DNA of 64,000 nucleotides, from NCBI RefSeq assembly GCF_000092845.1, contig NC_014150.1:2541510-2605509 (forward strand), written 5' to 3'. A program made the translations under genes and the position numbers. Source of the stretch: Brachyspira murdochii DSM 12563. GTDB lineage: Bacteria > Spirochaetota > Brachyspiria > Brachyspirales > Brachyspiraceae. Below are positions 19,249-27,096 of the stretch, one piece after another (positions within the stretch are counted from its first letter, which is position 1; the number at the start of each line of letters is the position of its first letter). The notes below the pieces were generated by a model that was given only the letters and a program-made list of their open reading frames with translations, made no database searches and was not told the DNA's origin.

Positions 19249-19272
19249 ATCTGCTTGATTTATCAAGCAGAT
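19249..19272. terminator. perfect 10-bp hairpin between late genes
   Basis: ATCTGCTTGA / TCAAGCAGAT with a TTTA loop, in the spacer between two small membrane protein genes. It is one of many strong hairpins between the leftward phage genes. Confidence 0.55.
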
Positions 19273-19339
19273 ACTTAAAGCGGACAATTTTTTATATATA
19301 AAATAAAAAGTAAATCTTTTAATACGTTCATAATGCGTC

Positions 19340-19555
19340 CTACGAAATTACAGCTATAAAAAACATCACACATCCGTAAGTTAATTTAATAAAATAATAT
19401 ATTGATGTTTTTTCTTTAATAAGAGCTTTTAATCTCTCAGTAAAAGTTCCTTCAATCTCATTCATAAACTTGTTATAGTATTTTACTATTCTAATGAAAG
19501 TAAAAACTACCATAACACCTATTAAAAAAATTAATATTAATTTAAACATATTCAC
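19340..19555 (-). CDS. small two-helix membrane protein
   Basis: 71 residues. The first helix is FKLILIFLIGVMVVFTFI, followed by a charged amphipathic middle (KYYNKFMNEIEGTFTERLKALIKE) and a second helix IKLTYGCVMFFIAVI ending at the C-terminus. The SD AGGAG lies just upstream of the start. No family was recognised. Position in the lysis end of the late operon makes a holin or antiholin possible. Confidence 0.5.
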   Translation of the reverse strand: MNMFKLILIFLIGVMVVFTFIRIVKYYNKFMNEIEGTFTERLKALIKEKTSIYYFIKLTYGCVMFFIAVIS

Positions 19556-19564
19556 TCCTTAAAA

Positions 19565-20056
19565 CTATTTATAAACTTTTAATTTTTCTGCTATTATCTT
19601 AAAACTATTAATAAATACCTCTTTTATTTTTTCTCTGTTATTTTCTAATTCTGTTATTTTACTTTCTTTTACTTCAAATAAAGTTCCTATCTGCTTGTTT
19701 TGATTATTGAACATATAAACAGTTTCAATAGGAAGATTCTCACTTTCTATAACTTCTGATATTTGCCTAGCCATACCGTAAACATTAACATCAAATAAAT
19801 AACTAAAATATATATACGGATGGAAATATTCATCTTCAATATGACCTTCGCAGCACTGACTAGTTTTATATCCTTTTTTGTTTAACTCTAAAATGATATC
19901 TGCTATATTTTTATCAATGCGTATAAAATGTATTAATTCTCCGCATTGACAAATCATTTTATCTTCATAAAGAGTATTGCACTTAGGACAAAAATTATAA
20001 TGCTCTTTACTGTTTAAAATATTATGTTTAAATAATGTATCAAATTGTCTATTCAT
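19565..20056 (-). CDS. phage protein with N-terminal zinc ribbon
   Basis: 163 residues. Four Cys (23, 26, 36, 38; CPKC and CQCG) form a probable zinc ribbon. A conserved-looking block LNKKGYKTSQCCEGHIEDEYFHPYIYFS then follows, which resembles small phage/bacterial proteins with a GY-T-x-C-GH motif. The C-terminal third is helical and charged. I know of no established function. It lies between the tail-fibre gene and the small membrane proteins with spacings of 9-12 bases, so it is in the same operon. Confidence 0.5.
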   Translation of the reverse strand: MNRQFDTLFKHNILNSKEHYNFCPKCNTLYEDKMICQCGELIHFIRIDKNIADIILELNKKGYKTSQCCEGHIEDEYFHPYIYFSYLFDVNVYGMARQISEVIESENLPIETVYMFNNQNKQIGTLFEVKESKITELENNREKIKEVFINSFKIIAEKLKVYK

Positions 20057-20068
20057 TATTATATCCTT

Positions 20069-20968
20069 TTAAATTGCTGGCTGTTTAGGACATTCAAAAT
20101 ATATAATATTTTCTTTATTTGCTATTAATCCATTAATTGCTATATAAGCATAAAGAGGTCTTTGATTTACAGTTTGTATTGTATATCCTGAATATTCATA
20201 GCCTTTGCCATTTTCAAAAAAATCTTCTATATTGCAATTTACATAAAAATTAACAGTTGTGTTTGGTGGGGTTATTGAGCCTTTTAAAATATATTTTCCA
20301 CCTATTAAGTGAATACCAAAATCCTCTGACATATTGTATCTAACAGAATTAGCATATCCTATATCATAAGGACATATTACATTAGGATTGTATATTTTAT
20401 CTGAGCTTATATTAATATTTGCCGATTGATTTTTACCCAATATAAAACATATATATAAATAATTATTTTGATAAACTGAGAAATATTGTGTTCCAGTTGT
20501 TTGATTCATTATTAAACCAACTAATTTTCTAGCATCTATATTTAATGTTTTATTAACTCTTATAACAGATGCTTCTGCTGAACTTATAAGTTCAATAGTT
20601 CCAAGAAGATATAAAGAACCATCACTTTTTTTTATTAATTTTACTTGGCTTAAATCTCCAAAGCAATTACTATTAATTTCTATATCAGATTCTCCATTAT
20701 TTAAAGTAATTGTAGTCTTTTCAAATGAATATACTTCCTCTTCAAAAGTTTCTCCAGTATCAGAAGGCGGTTTAATCACAGAGCCGCTTTCCAAAGCAAG
20801 CAGACGTTCATGAATATCTTTTATAGTTGCAACAGGAGCTTCATTAGCTTGTCCTCCTTTTATTTTTTCTATATTTGATATTATTTGATTAATATCTTCT
20901 GCATACACAGTTTCTTCGCTTTGCCTTGCAGATACTTCTTTATATTCGTTAGGTTTACTTAAAGCCAT
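20069..20968 (-). CDS. putative tail fibre / receptor-binding protein
   Basis: 299 residues. The N-terminal 70 residues (PNEYKEVSARQSEETVYAED ... INQIISNIEKIKGG) resemble the phage-attachment end of short tail fibres, with a helical segment ending ERLLALESG. The rest is beta-rich, with no Cys and many Ser/Asn, consistent with a fibre shaft and tip. Location after the spanin genes is unusual for a fibre but common for late moron-like fibre genes. Function is inferred from composition and position. Confidence 0.5.
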   Translation of the reverse strand: MALSKPNEYKEVSARQSEETVYAEDINQIISNIEKIKGGQANEAPVATIKDIHERLLALESGSVIKPPSDTGETFEEEVYSFEKTTITLNNGESDIEINSNCFGDLSQVKLIKKSDGSLYLLGTIELISSAEASVIRVNKTLNIDARKLVGLIMNQTTGTQYFSVYQNNYLYICFILGKNQSANINISSDKIYNPNVICPYDIGYANSVRYNMSEDFGIHLIGGKYILKGSITPPNTTVNFYVNCNIEDFFENGKGYEYSGYTIQTVNQRPLYAYIAINGLIANKENIIYFECPKQPAI

Positions 20969-20996
20969 ATAAAACTCCTAAAAACATGGATGTTTT

Positions 20997-21033
20997 TATA
21001 CAGCTGCTACACGGAGGTAAAAGCAGCTGTATA
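20997..21033. terminator. perfect 12-bp hairpin upstream of the fibre gene
   Basis: TATACAGCTGCT and AGCAGCTGTATA with a 13-nt loop, between the spanin genes and the fibre gene. It is strong enough to attenuate or process the leftward transcript. Confidence 0.6.
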
Positions 21034-21041
21034 CATATTAT

Positions 21042-21287
21042 TTATTTTTTATATAAGTAATAATTCGTTCCTACTTGTATGTTGTACCAGAGCTGCCATT
21101 CTCCTATCTTTATAATGCTTTCTTGGTATCTTCTCATTAAATCTTGCCGATTTGTTACGGACTTGATTATAAATATTTTTGGCGGTGTAGAAAGCGGTAC
21201 TTTGACATATTTTGTTTTTGTACTGCATGAAGTTAATATCATTAAAATACTTATAAAAATTATTAGATATATTATTAAATGTTTCAT
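21042..21287 (-). CDS. outer-membrane lipoprotein spanin subunit (Rz1-like), embedded
   Basis: 81 residues. The signal peptide MKHLIIYLIIFISILMILTSC ends in a lipobox LTSC (Cys21), leaving a mature protein of 61 residues that includes VPLSTPP. AAGGACAG lies 4 bases upstream of the ATG as ribosome site. The gene lies almost wholly inside the i-spanin frame (21049-21588) in another frame and ends 7 bases beyond it. This is the classic Rz/Rz1 nesting. With its partner it would fuse inner and outer membranes at lysis. Confidence 0.72.
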   Translation of the reverse strand: MKHLIIYLIIFISILMILTSCSTKTKYVKVPLSTPPKIFIIKSVTNRQDLMRRYQESIIKIGEWQLWYNIQVGTNYYLYKK

Positions 21288-21588
21288 TTTCTGTCCTTGT
21301 CAGTAATTCTTCATCTATATTTTTAATCATTAAACTAGAATTACTAAAACTATTTTGAAACTTCTCATTTTCTTTAATAAATAATATTTCATTTTGAAGC
21401 GTTTGATTATTAAGCTCCAAGCCCTTAATATCTTCCTGATACTGAGCAATCTCTTTTTCTTTTTTATGTATTTCACTGTCTTTAGCAGCTATTAATACTA
21501 TAAAAATAGAAACTATTAAAACCATTATGACTGCTATAATGATTTTTTTGTTTATTTTGGACAAAAAGCCCGTTATTATTGTAATCAT
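21049..21588 (-). CDS. inner-membrane spanin subunit (Rz-like)
   Basis: 179 residues, with one N-terminal transmembrane helix (IIIAVIMVLIVSIFIVLIAA) followed by a long coiled coil (DSEIHKKEKEIAQYQEDI ... LNNQTLQNEILFIKE), the i-spanin layout. The last 80 codons overlap the Rz1-like lipoprotein gene in another frame. It follows the endolysin and a holin-like gene. Sequence similarity between spanins is always low, so the call rests on topology, nesting and position. Confidence 0.68.
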   Translation of the reverse strand: MITIITGFLSKINKKIIIAVIMVLIVSIFIVLIAAKDSEIHKKEKEIAQYQEDIKGLELNNQTLQNEILFIKENEKFQNSFSNSSLMIKNIDEELLTRTENETFNNISNNFYKYFNDINFMQYKNKICQSTAFYTAKNIYNQVRNKSARFNEKIPRKHYKDRRMAALVQHTSRNELLLI

Positions 21589-21664
21589 ATATACTCCTAT
21601 TATTATATTTTTTAATCTTTTTTATTTAATAAAATAAAGAATAGCTTTTATTATTACTATGCTC

Positions 21665-21714
21665 AAAAAAGCCTATAAGTAAATCGATAATAAATTATCG
21701 ATTTGGCTTTTTTT
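21665..21714. repeat. nested hairpin element, copy 1 (ATCGATAA type)
   Basis: Outer AAAAAAGCC...GGCTTTTTT encloses a perfect 10-bp stem AAATCGATAA / TTATCGATTT. The same element recurs nearly unchanged at 31929-31978. It lies between the holin-like and spanin genes and has terminator character in both directions. Confidence 0.8.
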
Positions 21715-21724
21715 CACTTTTTTC

Positions 21725-22162
21725 TTATTTAGTAAAATAAAGAACAGCCCCTATTATAGTACCTATTGCTGTAAGAAGTCCTGCTATACCCACAACCGCT
21801 TTTTGAAACTTATGCAAGGTAGCAACAGTAATATTACCTTCTAAACTTTTCTTTATTTCTTTTAATTCTTCATCTATTTTATTTTTATATTCCTGTATTT
21901 CAGTTAAAAAATCTTTTACATGATTTTCCAGCTTTTCTATTCTCAAATCTATTTTGATAAAATCTTCTGACAAATTATCTAAATATGTATCATAGCTTTT
22001 TATATCATTTCTCAGATTTTTAATTTCTTCTTTCACTTCTTCTACTTTATGAATAATACCGTTTCCATTTTTTGTGCCGTCCTCATTATATCCGACTTGA
22101 AGTTCCAAACGGCTTAATCTTTTTTCTAGCATAGTAGTTTTAGTTTCTCTAGTTGTTGCCAT
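21725..22162 (-). CDS. holin-like coiled-coil protein with C-terminal membrane helix
   Basis: 145 residues. Residues from about 10 to 110 are a long charged coiled coil (LEKRLSRLELQVG ... VEEVKEEIKNLRNDIK ... IDEELKEIKKSLEG), and the end is one helix AVVGIAGLLTAIGTIIGAVLYF. This is the layout of XhlA-type lysis accessory proteins and some holins. It starts 5 bases after the endolysin stop, so it belongs to the lysis cassette. Confidence 0.55.
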   Translation of the reverse strand: MATTRETKTTMLEKRLSRLELQVGYNEDGTKNGNGIIHKVEEVKEEIKNLRNDIKSYDTYLDNLSEDFIKIDLRIEKLENHVKDFLTEIQEYKNKIDEELKEIKKSLEGNITVATLHKFQKAVVGIAGLLTAIGTIIGAVLYFTK

Positions 22163-22166
22163 TACT

Positions 22167-22760
22167 TTAACCTTCTAATATTTTTAAAATATTATTATAT
22201 CTTTCTTCTCTGTCTTCAAGTCCATTGTACCCGCCGTTAATAAGTTTAGTAACTCCTTTCACATCGCCTTGACGGGCAAGTAAACCGCAGCCTTTCTCCT
22301 TCCAAAATAATAATGCAATCTCTATAGCATTATTAGGCTCTTTGGCAAGGTCTGGATTATTAACTAAGTCAGCATTTATTTTTTTACCATAGTTTTTATA
22401 ATTATTTTTTCCAGTAAGCTGAATAATGCCTCTGCCTCTATATTTATAGCCTTCATCTTGGCCATTACCCAAACGTCCGCCATAAACAAAGTTGCCAATA
22501 GCCTCAGCTCCCTGAATACATAACTTTTTAGCATTTTCCAAACTTCCAACTCTTTTTTTGAATACCTCAAAAAGCCTTTGCGGAGTGTATCTGAAGCTCT
22601 CTTCAAGTCTTTTATAATTATTGCTTTCATGAGTTGTTTGTGCCAAGAACATAGCAGCTTCTTTTATGTCTGTAATACCATGTTTTTGAAAAGCATTATT
22701 TAATGGTAAAAGCCATTTCTTATTTATACCGATTTTATTTAATGTATTTTCATTTAGCAT
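22167..22760 (-). CDS. GH19 chitinase-like endolysin
   Basis: 197 residues. Family 19 lysozyme features are clear: catalytic Glu45 in AQTTHESNNYK, the FRYTPQRLFEVF helix, and KYRGRGIIQLTGKNNYKNYG with the substrate-binding Gln. It would cut peptidoglycan glycan strands at lysis. No signal peptide is present, so release needs a holin, supplied by neighbours. An AGAGG ribosome site lies before the ATG. The full length is typical for single-domain phage GH19 endolysins. Confidence 0.92.
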   Translation of the reverse strand: MLNENTLNKIGINKKWLLPLNNAFQKHGITDIKEAAMFLAQTTHESNNYKRLEESFRYTPQRLFEVFKKRVGSLENAKKLCIQGAEAIGNFVYGGRLGNGQDEGYKYRGRGIIQLTGKNNYKNYGKKINADLVNNPDLAKEPNNAIEIALLFWKEKGCGLLARQGDVKGVTKLINGGYNGLEDREERYNNILKILEG

Positions 22761-22816
22761 AGATTAAGCCTCTTTATTTTCTATATTGCTGTTATGCTCG
22801 TATTCGCCTAAAAATC

Positions 22817-22838
22817 CCGCTATACTCCAGTATAGCGG
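22817..22838. repeat. nested hairpin element (CCGCTATACT type)
   Basis: A perfect 10-bp stem CCGCTATACT / AGTATAGCGG with a 2-nt loop, flanked by TTCGCCTAAAAAT on the left and CGGCTCAT on the right. This is the same GCC...hairpin...GGC layout as other elements in this prophage but with a different stem sequence. Confidence 0.75.
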
Positions 22839-22865
22839 CGGCTCATACTCGCTTATTATTGCTTA

Positions 22866-23207
22866 TTATTTACTTTCTTCTTTTTTTAATTCATATACTT
22901 TTATATATTCAGTTTTTTGTTTCTCTTTTGCTATTTGGAGTGTTACTTCTCTTTGCTTTAAGACTTTAATCTCTGTTTCTATATTCACTATAGCTTCACT
23001 GTATTGATATGATGTATTTTCATGCATTGATATGTTATATCCGTTATGAACTACTTTGCCTTCATGTTCTTTTAATAATGCAAGAACATCATCTTTTAAA
23101 GCCTCAATATTTTCTTTATTTTTTTTCTCTTCATTTTTCAGTTTTATATATTTTTCTATTAATGAAGTTTCTTTTTTATTTAATTCTGTTATACTTTCTT
23201 TTGCCAT
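22866..23207 (-). CDS. phage coiled-coil protein of unknown function
   Basis: 113 residues, almost entirely charged helix: KETSLIEKYIKLKNEEKKNK, a central small beta part (HEGKVVHNGYNISMHENTSY) and a second helix ending AKEKQKTEYIKVYELKKEE. The helix-hairpin-helix layout with a terminal K-x-x-Y-I-x-V resembles small phage proteins encoded near tail genes, but no name can be given. It is transcribed with the endolysin gene downstream. Confidence 0.5.
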   Translation of the reverse strand: MAKESITELNKKETSLIEKYIKLKNEEKKNKENIEALKDDVLALLKEHEGKVVHNGYNISMHENTSYQYSEAIVNIETEIKVLKQREVTLQIAKEKQKTEYIKVYELKKEESK

Positions 23208-23210
23208 GTT

Positions 23211-23260
23211 TTATCCTTATATCTATATTCATACACTTATATAAAAAAATATAAGGATAA
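23211..23260. repeat. 12-bp inverted repeat upstream of the coiled-coil gene
   Basis: TTATCCTTATAT (23211-23222) and ATATAAGGATAA (23249-23260) are a perfect 12-bp pair with a 26-nt loop. The left arm is 3 bases upstream of the ATG at 23207 and overlaps its SD (AAGGAT on the minus strand), so folding would hide that site. Confidence 0.6.
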
Positions 23261-23280
23261 TTCATTGCCTAAAGAAAAAA

Positions 23281-23670
23281 TTATAAAATATACGGCATTA
23301 TCTGTATCATTGAATCCTGAAGTTCTTTCTTTATACTATTTAATTTTTGGGATACATTACTTTGAGACATTTTTAATTTTTCTGCTATTTCTTTTTGTGT
23401 ATATCCTTTTGCAAGCAGTTCCAGCATTTCTCTTTGATCTTTTTTAAGTAATGCTATTATTATTCTTTTACTGTCTCTATCTTCTACTTTTGAAAGTCCG
23501 AAAGTATATATAACTTTAGAAATATCTGTTTCAAATACATTAAATGTAGCATCAGAATAAATATCATTGTTATTTTTTTTATTTCTTATTGCTTTTTTCA
23601 TATCATCACATAACTCTCTGCATTTATCTCTCTTATGACATAAATTGCAGGTATTAGTATTTTTTTTCAT
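23281..23670 (-). CDS. sigma-region-4-like HTH regulator with Cys-rich N-terminus
   Basis: 129 residues. Cys8, 11, 17 and 21 (CNLCHKRDKCRELC) look like a metal site. The C-terminal half contains DQREMLELLAKGYTQKEIAE followed by KLKMSQSNVSQKLNSIKKEL, a helix-turn-helix of the sigma-70 region 4 / LuxR type. It is embedded in the tail-lysis part of the late operon, an odd place for a regulator. It could be a late transcription activator. It overlaps the preceding small gene by 4 bases (ATGA). Confidence 0.65.
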   Translation of the reverse strand: MKKNTNTCNLCHKRDKCRELCDDMKKAIRNKKNNNDIYSDATFNVFETDISKVIYTFGLSKVEDRDSKRIIIALLKKDQREMLELLAKGYTQKEIAEKLKMSQSNVSQKLNSIKKELQDSMIQIMPYIL

Positions 23671-23867
23671 TTTTTATCTCCTAAATTATTTATATACTCT
23701 GCTATTTTTAAAGCATCATAAGTATTGCAAATATTTTTAATCTTTAATTTTTTTTTCGCAGAATCTATATCATTTTTCAGCTCAATATACTCAGTGTAAT
23801 TATTGCTGTATGCTATATCTTCTAAAGACATATTATCTATTGTAATAACTCCTAAACTCGTAATCAT
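23667..23867 (-). CDS. small phage protein of unknown function
   Basis: 66 residues, no Cys-rich motif apart from one Cys, N-terminus MITSLGVITIDNMSLEDIAY and a helical Lys-rich second half (ELKNDIDSAKKKLKIKNI). Its stop overlaps the start of the sigma-like gene by 4 bases, which argues that it is real and translationally coupled. No family recognised. Confidence 0.5.
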   Translation of the reverse strand: MITSLGVITIDNMSLEDIAYSNNYTEYIELKNDIDSAKKKLKIKNICNTYDALKIAEYINNLGDKK

Positions 23868-23877
23868 AATCTACCCC

Positions 23878-25842
23878 CTATAATTGTCTTAATTTTATAA
23901 TATTGTCAAATATATTAAGTTTAAGTATTTCACACTTACAAGGCTTTATATAATAACTTCCATCTTCTCTTTTATATTCTATCTCTACTATATCAAATAA
24001 CTTTAGAAAATCTAAAGTTTCATAATATTCAAATGTATAATACTCTTTTAATATATATCTGCTTTTCATTATTTCATTAGATAAGCTCACTGCATCTTCT
24101 TTTCTTTTTAATAAAGTTTCAAACTCTTCATGTGCATTTATCCTATGTCTTTTTTTAGCTTCCTCTTCAAAATCAGTATTTTTATATGTTGACTTTAATA
24201 AATCATATTTAATGCTGCAGCTTGATAAATACTCATCACTTTCTACTGTTTTATCAACCCTGCCCATACAGTACTGTTTTATTTTATATTTGGCTTCATT
24301 GCTGCGAAATCTTGTACTGATAAAATCTATTTTATTATTATCTATTTCTAATCTTCCTTGCTCTAAAAAAGAAAGTTCTCCTATCAAATCAAGTGTAGTC
24401 TTTTTATTATCATTATCAAGTAAAACAGCGATTTCTCTTGAACGTTCTTCTTCAATCTGCCAATTTTCTATATTATAATTTTCTTTAATGTATGCTATGT
24501 TTTCATAATCTTCTAAAATCTCTCTAATGAGAGTTAAAGATTTATAAGGCGGTATATCTATTTCTGCATATATCTCATATAAATTATCATTAGTATCTAT
24601 TATAGAATGTACTTGGTTTTTTCCCCTAAAAATTAACTGTCCTTTTTCTTTATCTAATGTCCATACTCTTTGACTTCCTTTTCCATCATTATAATCTTTA
24701 AACTCAGGTATAAATATCTCCAATTCTCCGCTTATAACCTTACCATTTTCACGTTCTATTATTTCATTTTCACTTTCTGGTGTTTCTATAAAATATATAT
24801 GCGGCTTCAATTTATTATTATCAAGCGGATCATTTCTATTAACAATACTCTCTATTGCATGTCTTGAAGTGTCGCATATTTCAAAAACTACTTCAGGAAT
24901 CAAATCAGGATTTAGTATGCTTGGAGTATAATATTTTATAGGTTTTAATTTTACTGTAATGCCATGTCCAGCTGCTAAAGTTCTGCATGTGTCAATTATA
25001 TCTTCACCGCTTTGCACATTCTCTGGGAAGTTCTTTAAGTCAGGATATTCTTTTTCACTGAAAACATTTTTAGGAAGCTCAGCAGAAAAAGAAGCTCTTA
25101 TATCTGATGCTGTTATTGTTACAGTTTCTAAAAAAGCATACTCAGGTTTTTGAATAAAACCAGAGAATATAATTTTTGAATCCGAAAAATCACTGCCGTC
25201 AAATACCTGCCTGACTAAAAATCTATTACCATATAAATTACTAAAATCATCAAAAAGTCCGTCATCATTTCTTAAAGTAACAGACATTTCATTTGTTTGA
25301 ATAGTATCAAATGCAAGTGAATCGCCTTCTATATCCGCTGTATCTATTTCCTCCACTCTAGGCTCTACATACATATTATTTAATTCAGTAATTAGGCGAC
25401 TGCCCGCCTGTGGCGAATTATTATTACTATCAAGCACCGAAGGTGGGCAGGTGTCCCATTCACGTGTGGAGAATAATTTTTTAATATTTATAATAATATT
25501 CTTTTTACTGTAAGGAGTTTCAAAGTTATTAAAATGCACGGCTATATAATTAATATTATCTTTTTTATATTGATAATAAGATTTATTCTGTTTATAAAGA
25601 GCTTCTAAAGAAAATACTTCTATATATCCTCTGTCATTATCCACACTTACAGAGCCAATATTATATAAATTATATAATTCATCTTCTTGAATATTAAATA
25701 ATTCATTAAAATAAGAACTGCTGTATAATGAGTATATTTCATTAATACTTGCAGTCCATACACCTCCGAAAGGTGCAAATATTAATCTAGTATCAGGACT
25801 AGAAATATCAAGCTCTATAATATTAGCAAAACTCTTAAGCAT
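23878..25842 (-). CDS. large tail / baseplate protein
   Basis: 654 residues. The N-terminal quarter ends at an odd Pro/Ser/Asn-rich insert (DTCPPSVLDSNNNSPQAGSR). Then a domain typical of tail-hub or tail-tip proteins begins (ADIEGDSLAFDTIQTNEMSV, LRNDDGLFDDF, RFLVRQVFDGSDFSDSKIIF). The last third is alpha/beta with GRVDKTVESDEYLSSCSIKYD. It lies after the tape measure and distal tail genes, fitting a baseplate hub or adhesion-device component. The insert coincides with a GC-rich inverted repeat in the DNA. Confidence 0.6.
   Translation of the reverse strand: MLKSFANIIELDISSPDTRLIFAPFGGVWTASINEIYSLYSSSYFNELFNIQEDELYNLYNIGSVSVDNDRGYIEVFSLEALYKQNKSYYQYKKDNINYIAVHFNNFETPYSKKNIIINIKKLFSTREWDTCPPSVLDSNNNSPQAGSRLITELNNMYVEPRVEEIDTADIEGDSLAFDTIQTNEMSVTLRNDDGLFDDFSNLYGNRFLVRQVFDGSDFSDSKIIFSGFIQKPEYAFLETVTITASDIRASFSAELPKNVFSEKEYPDLKNFPENVQSGEDIIDTCRTLAAGHGITVKLKPIKYYTPSILNPDLIPEVVFEICDTSRHAIESIVNRNDPLDNNKLKPHIYFIETPESENEIIERENGKVISGELEIFIPEFKDYNDGKGSQRVWTLDKEKGQLIFRGKNQVHSIIDTNDNLYEIYAEIDIPPYKSLTLIREILEDYENIAYIKENYNIENWQIEEERSREIAVLLDNDNKKTTLDLIGELSFLEQGRLEIDNNKIDFISTRFRSNEAKYKIKQYCMGRVDKTVESDEYLSSCSIKYDLLKSTYKNTDFEEEAKKRHRINAHEEFETLLKRKEDAVSLSNEIMKSRYILKEYYTFEYYETLDFLKLFDIVEIEYKREDGSYYIKPCKCEILKLNIFDNIIKLRQL
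25400..25450. repeat. GC-rich inverted repeat inside the baseplate gene
   Basis: CTGCCCGCCT (25400-25409) and AGGTGGGCAG (25441-25450) pair with one G-U and stand out sharply from the AT-rich gene. The frame reads through it as a Pro/Asn/Ser-rich linker. It looks like an in-frame palindromic insertion. Confidence 0.6.
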
Positions 25843-25854
25843 TTTATAAACCTA

Positions 25855-26991
25855 CTATTTCTGCATATACTCTATAACTGCTGAGCCGTCTTGTCCTTTT
25901 TCTCCATTAGCAACAACACCATTGCTGTTACTATTAGTACCTCCATTTCCTCCAGCACCAACTATTATTTTTATTTTACTTGCCGTACCAAGCATAGCTC
26001 TTGTAATATCTACTATAGCAGCACTTCCGCTTCCTCCGCCTGCTGTACCAGTGTATGCTCCTGTTACTACTCCTCCATCCCCTCCATTACCTCCGCTAGC
26101 CAATGTTATATTATTTAATTTTCCGCCTTTTGCTATTCTGTTAGTACTTAATCTATTTAGAGCTTCACCCTGTACCCCTTGAATTAATTTTCCGCTTCCT
26201 GTAGCTACTCCTCCGCTTCCTGCTCTCTCACCAAGTTGTCCATCTATATTTCCTGATTTACCGCCGCCGCCTGCTCCGCAAGTTGTTATAACTTTATCAT
26301 TTATTAATATTTGGGAATTACCTCCTGAAGCTCCTTCAGAACTATAAACACATCCGCCGCCGCCGCCTGAAGTTATATGTACTGTAATGCTATTAACATC
26401 ACTTGGAAAATTAAACTCATGAGTACCAACACCAAAGTTCACTGTTTTTCTTTTTAATGTTTGACCTTTTCTTTCTATATCATTAATGTTCCAATATTTC
26501 TTTTCTACATATCCGCCTAAATTAGCATCATATTTCATTGATATTCTTAAATATTTTTCTGCACATTTTCTTTGAGAATCTAAATTATAAAAGCCTCTGT
26601 TCTCATAATCATAAGTAGGAAATCCATTGCCGACTGTTTCACTATATCCGCCTGCTATTTCTGCTCTTAAATAATCATTGTCTTTATTATTAGAATCCCT
26701 TACTATAACAAGTTTAATAAATCTTAAATCCTGCTTAATTACGCCGCCGCTGCTAATATTATCATTGAGTTTTATATTCTCATTTGTTTCAAATAATCTG
26801 CCTTCAAACTCGCAAATACTTCCTGCTAAAATATCTGGAAGTTCTCTGTCTGTATCACTCCAATGATTTAATTTTATACCGTCAAAAGCAGTATGAAGCA
26901 TACGCATTTTCTGCATAATAATATTCTGCTGTCTATAGCTATCTAATAAATTAGTTGGATTTTCTACTGGTTCTTTAATTACCCTAAACAT
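25855..26991 (-). CDS. tail fibre protein with glycine-rich tip
   Basis: 378 residues. The first 110 residues are homologous to the next gene upstream (27097-27552), sharing YRQQN / TAFDGIKLNHW / GSICEFE-type positions. Residues from about 200 on are very Gly-rich (SGGGGGCVYSSEGASGG, TCGAGGGGKSG, LASGGNGGDGGVV, TAGGGSGSA, IIVGAGGNGG). They resemble Gly-rich phage adhesins that fold as polyglycine-II bundles. It probably sets host-surface specificity. GGAG 7 bases before the ATG supports the start. Confidence 0.68.
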   Translation of the reverse strand: MFRVIKEPVENPTNLLDSYRQQNIIMQKMRMLHTAFDGIKLNHWSDTDRELPDILAGSICEFEGRLFETNENIKLNDNISSGGVIKQDLRFIKLVIVRDSNNKDNDYLRAEIAGGYSETVGNGFPTYDYENRGFYNLDSQRKCAEKYLRISMKYDANLGGYVEKKYWNINDIERKGQTLKRKTVNFGVGTHEFNFPSDVNSITVHITSGGGGGCVYSSEGASGGNSQILINDKVITTCGAGGGGKSGNIDGQLGERAGSGGVATGSGKLIQGVQGEALNRLSTNRIAKGGKLNNITLASGGNGGDGGVVTGAYTGTAGGGSGSAAIVDITRAMLGTASKIKIIVGAGGNGGTNSNSNGVVANGEKGQDGSAVIEYMQK

Positions 26992-27033
26992 TAATATACT
27001 CCATTATTGCTAAGCTCGCCTCACACTATAGGA

Positions 27034-27055
27034 GCGAATAAGCAGGCTTATTCGC
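27034..27055. repeat. nested hairpin element (GCGAATAAGC type)
   Basis: A perfect 10-bp stem GCGAATAAGC / GCTTATTCGC with an AG loop, flanked by GCTCGCC and GGCTCGC. It lies between two paralogous fibre genes and abuts the conserved TAGCAATAATGG sequence before the next start. Confidence 0.8.
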
Positions 27056-27096
27056 TTGTTCGGCTCGCTTAATTCCTGATATGTGTAATTAATTTT

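Noticed and set aside
25891-26182. Ser/Thr/Pro-rich plus-strand frames
   Set aside because: They are shadows of the glycine-rich fibre gene on the opposite strand.
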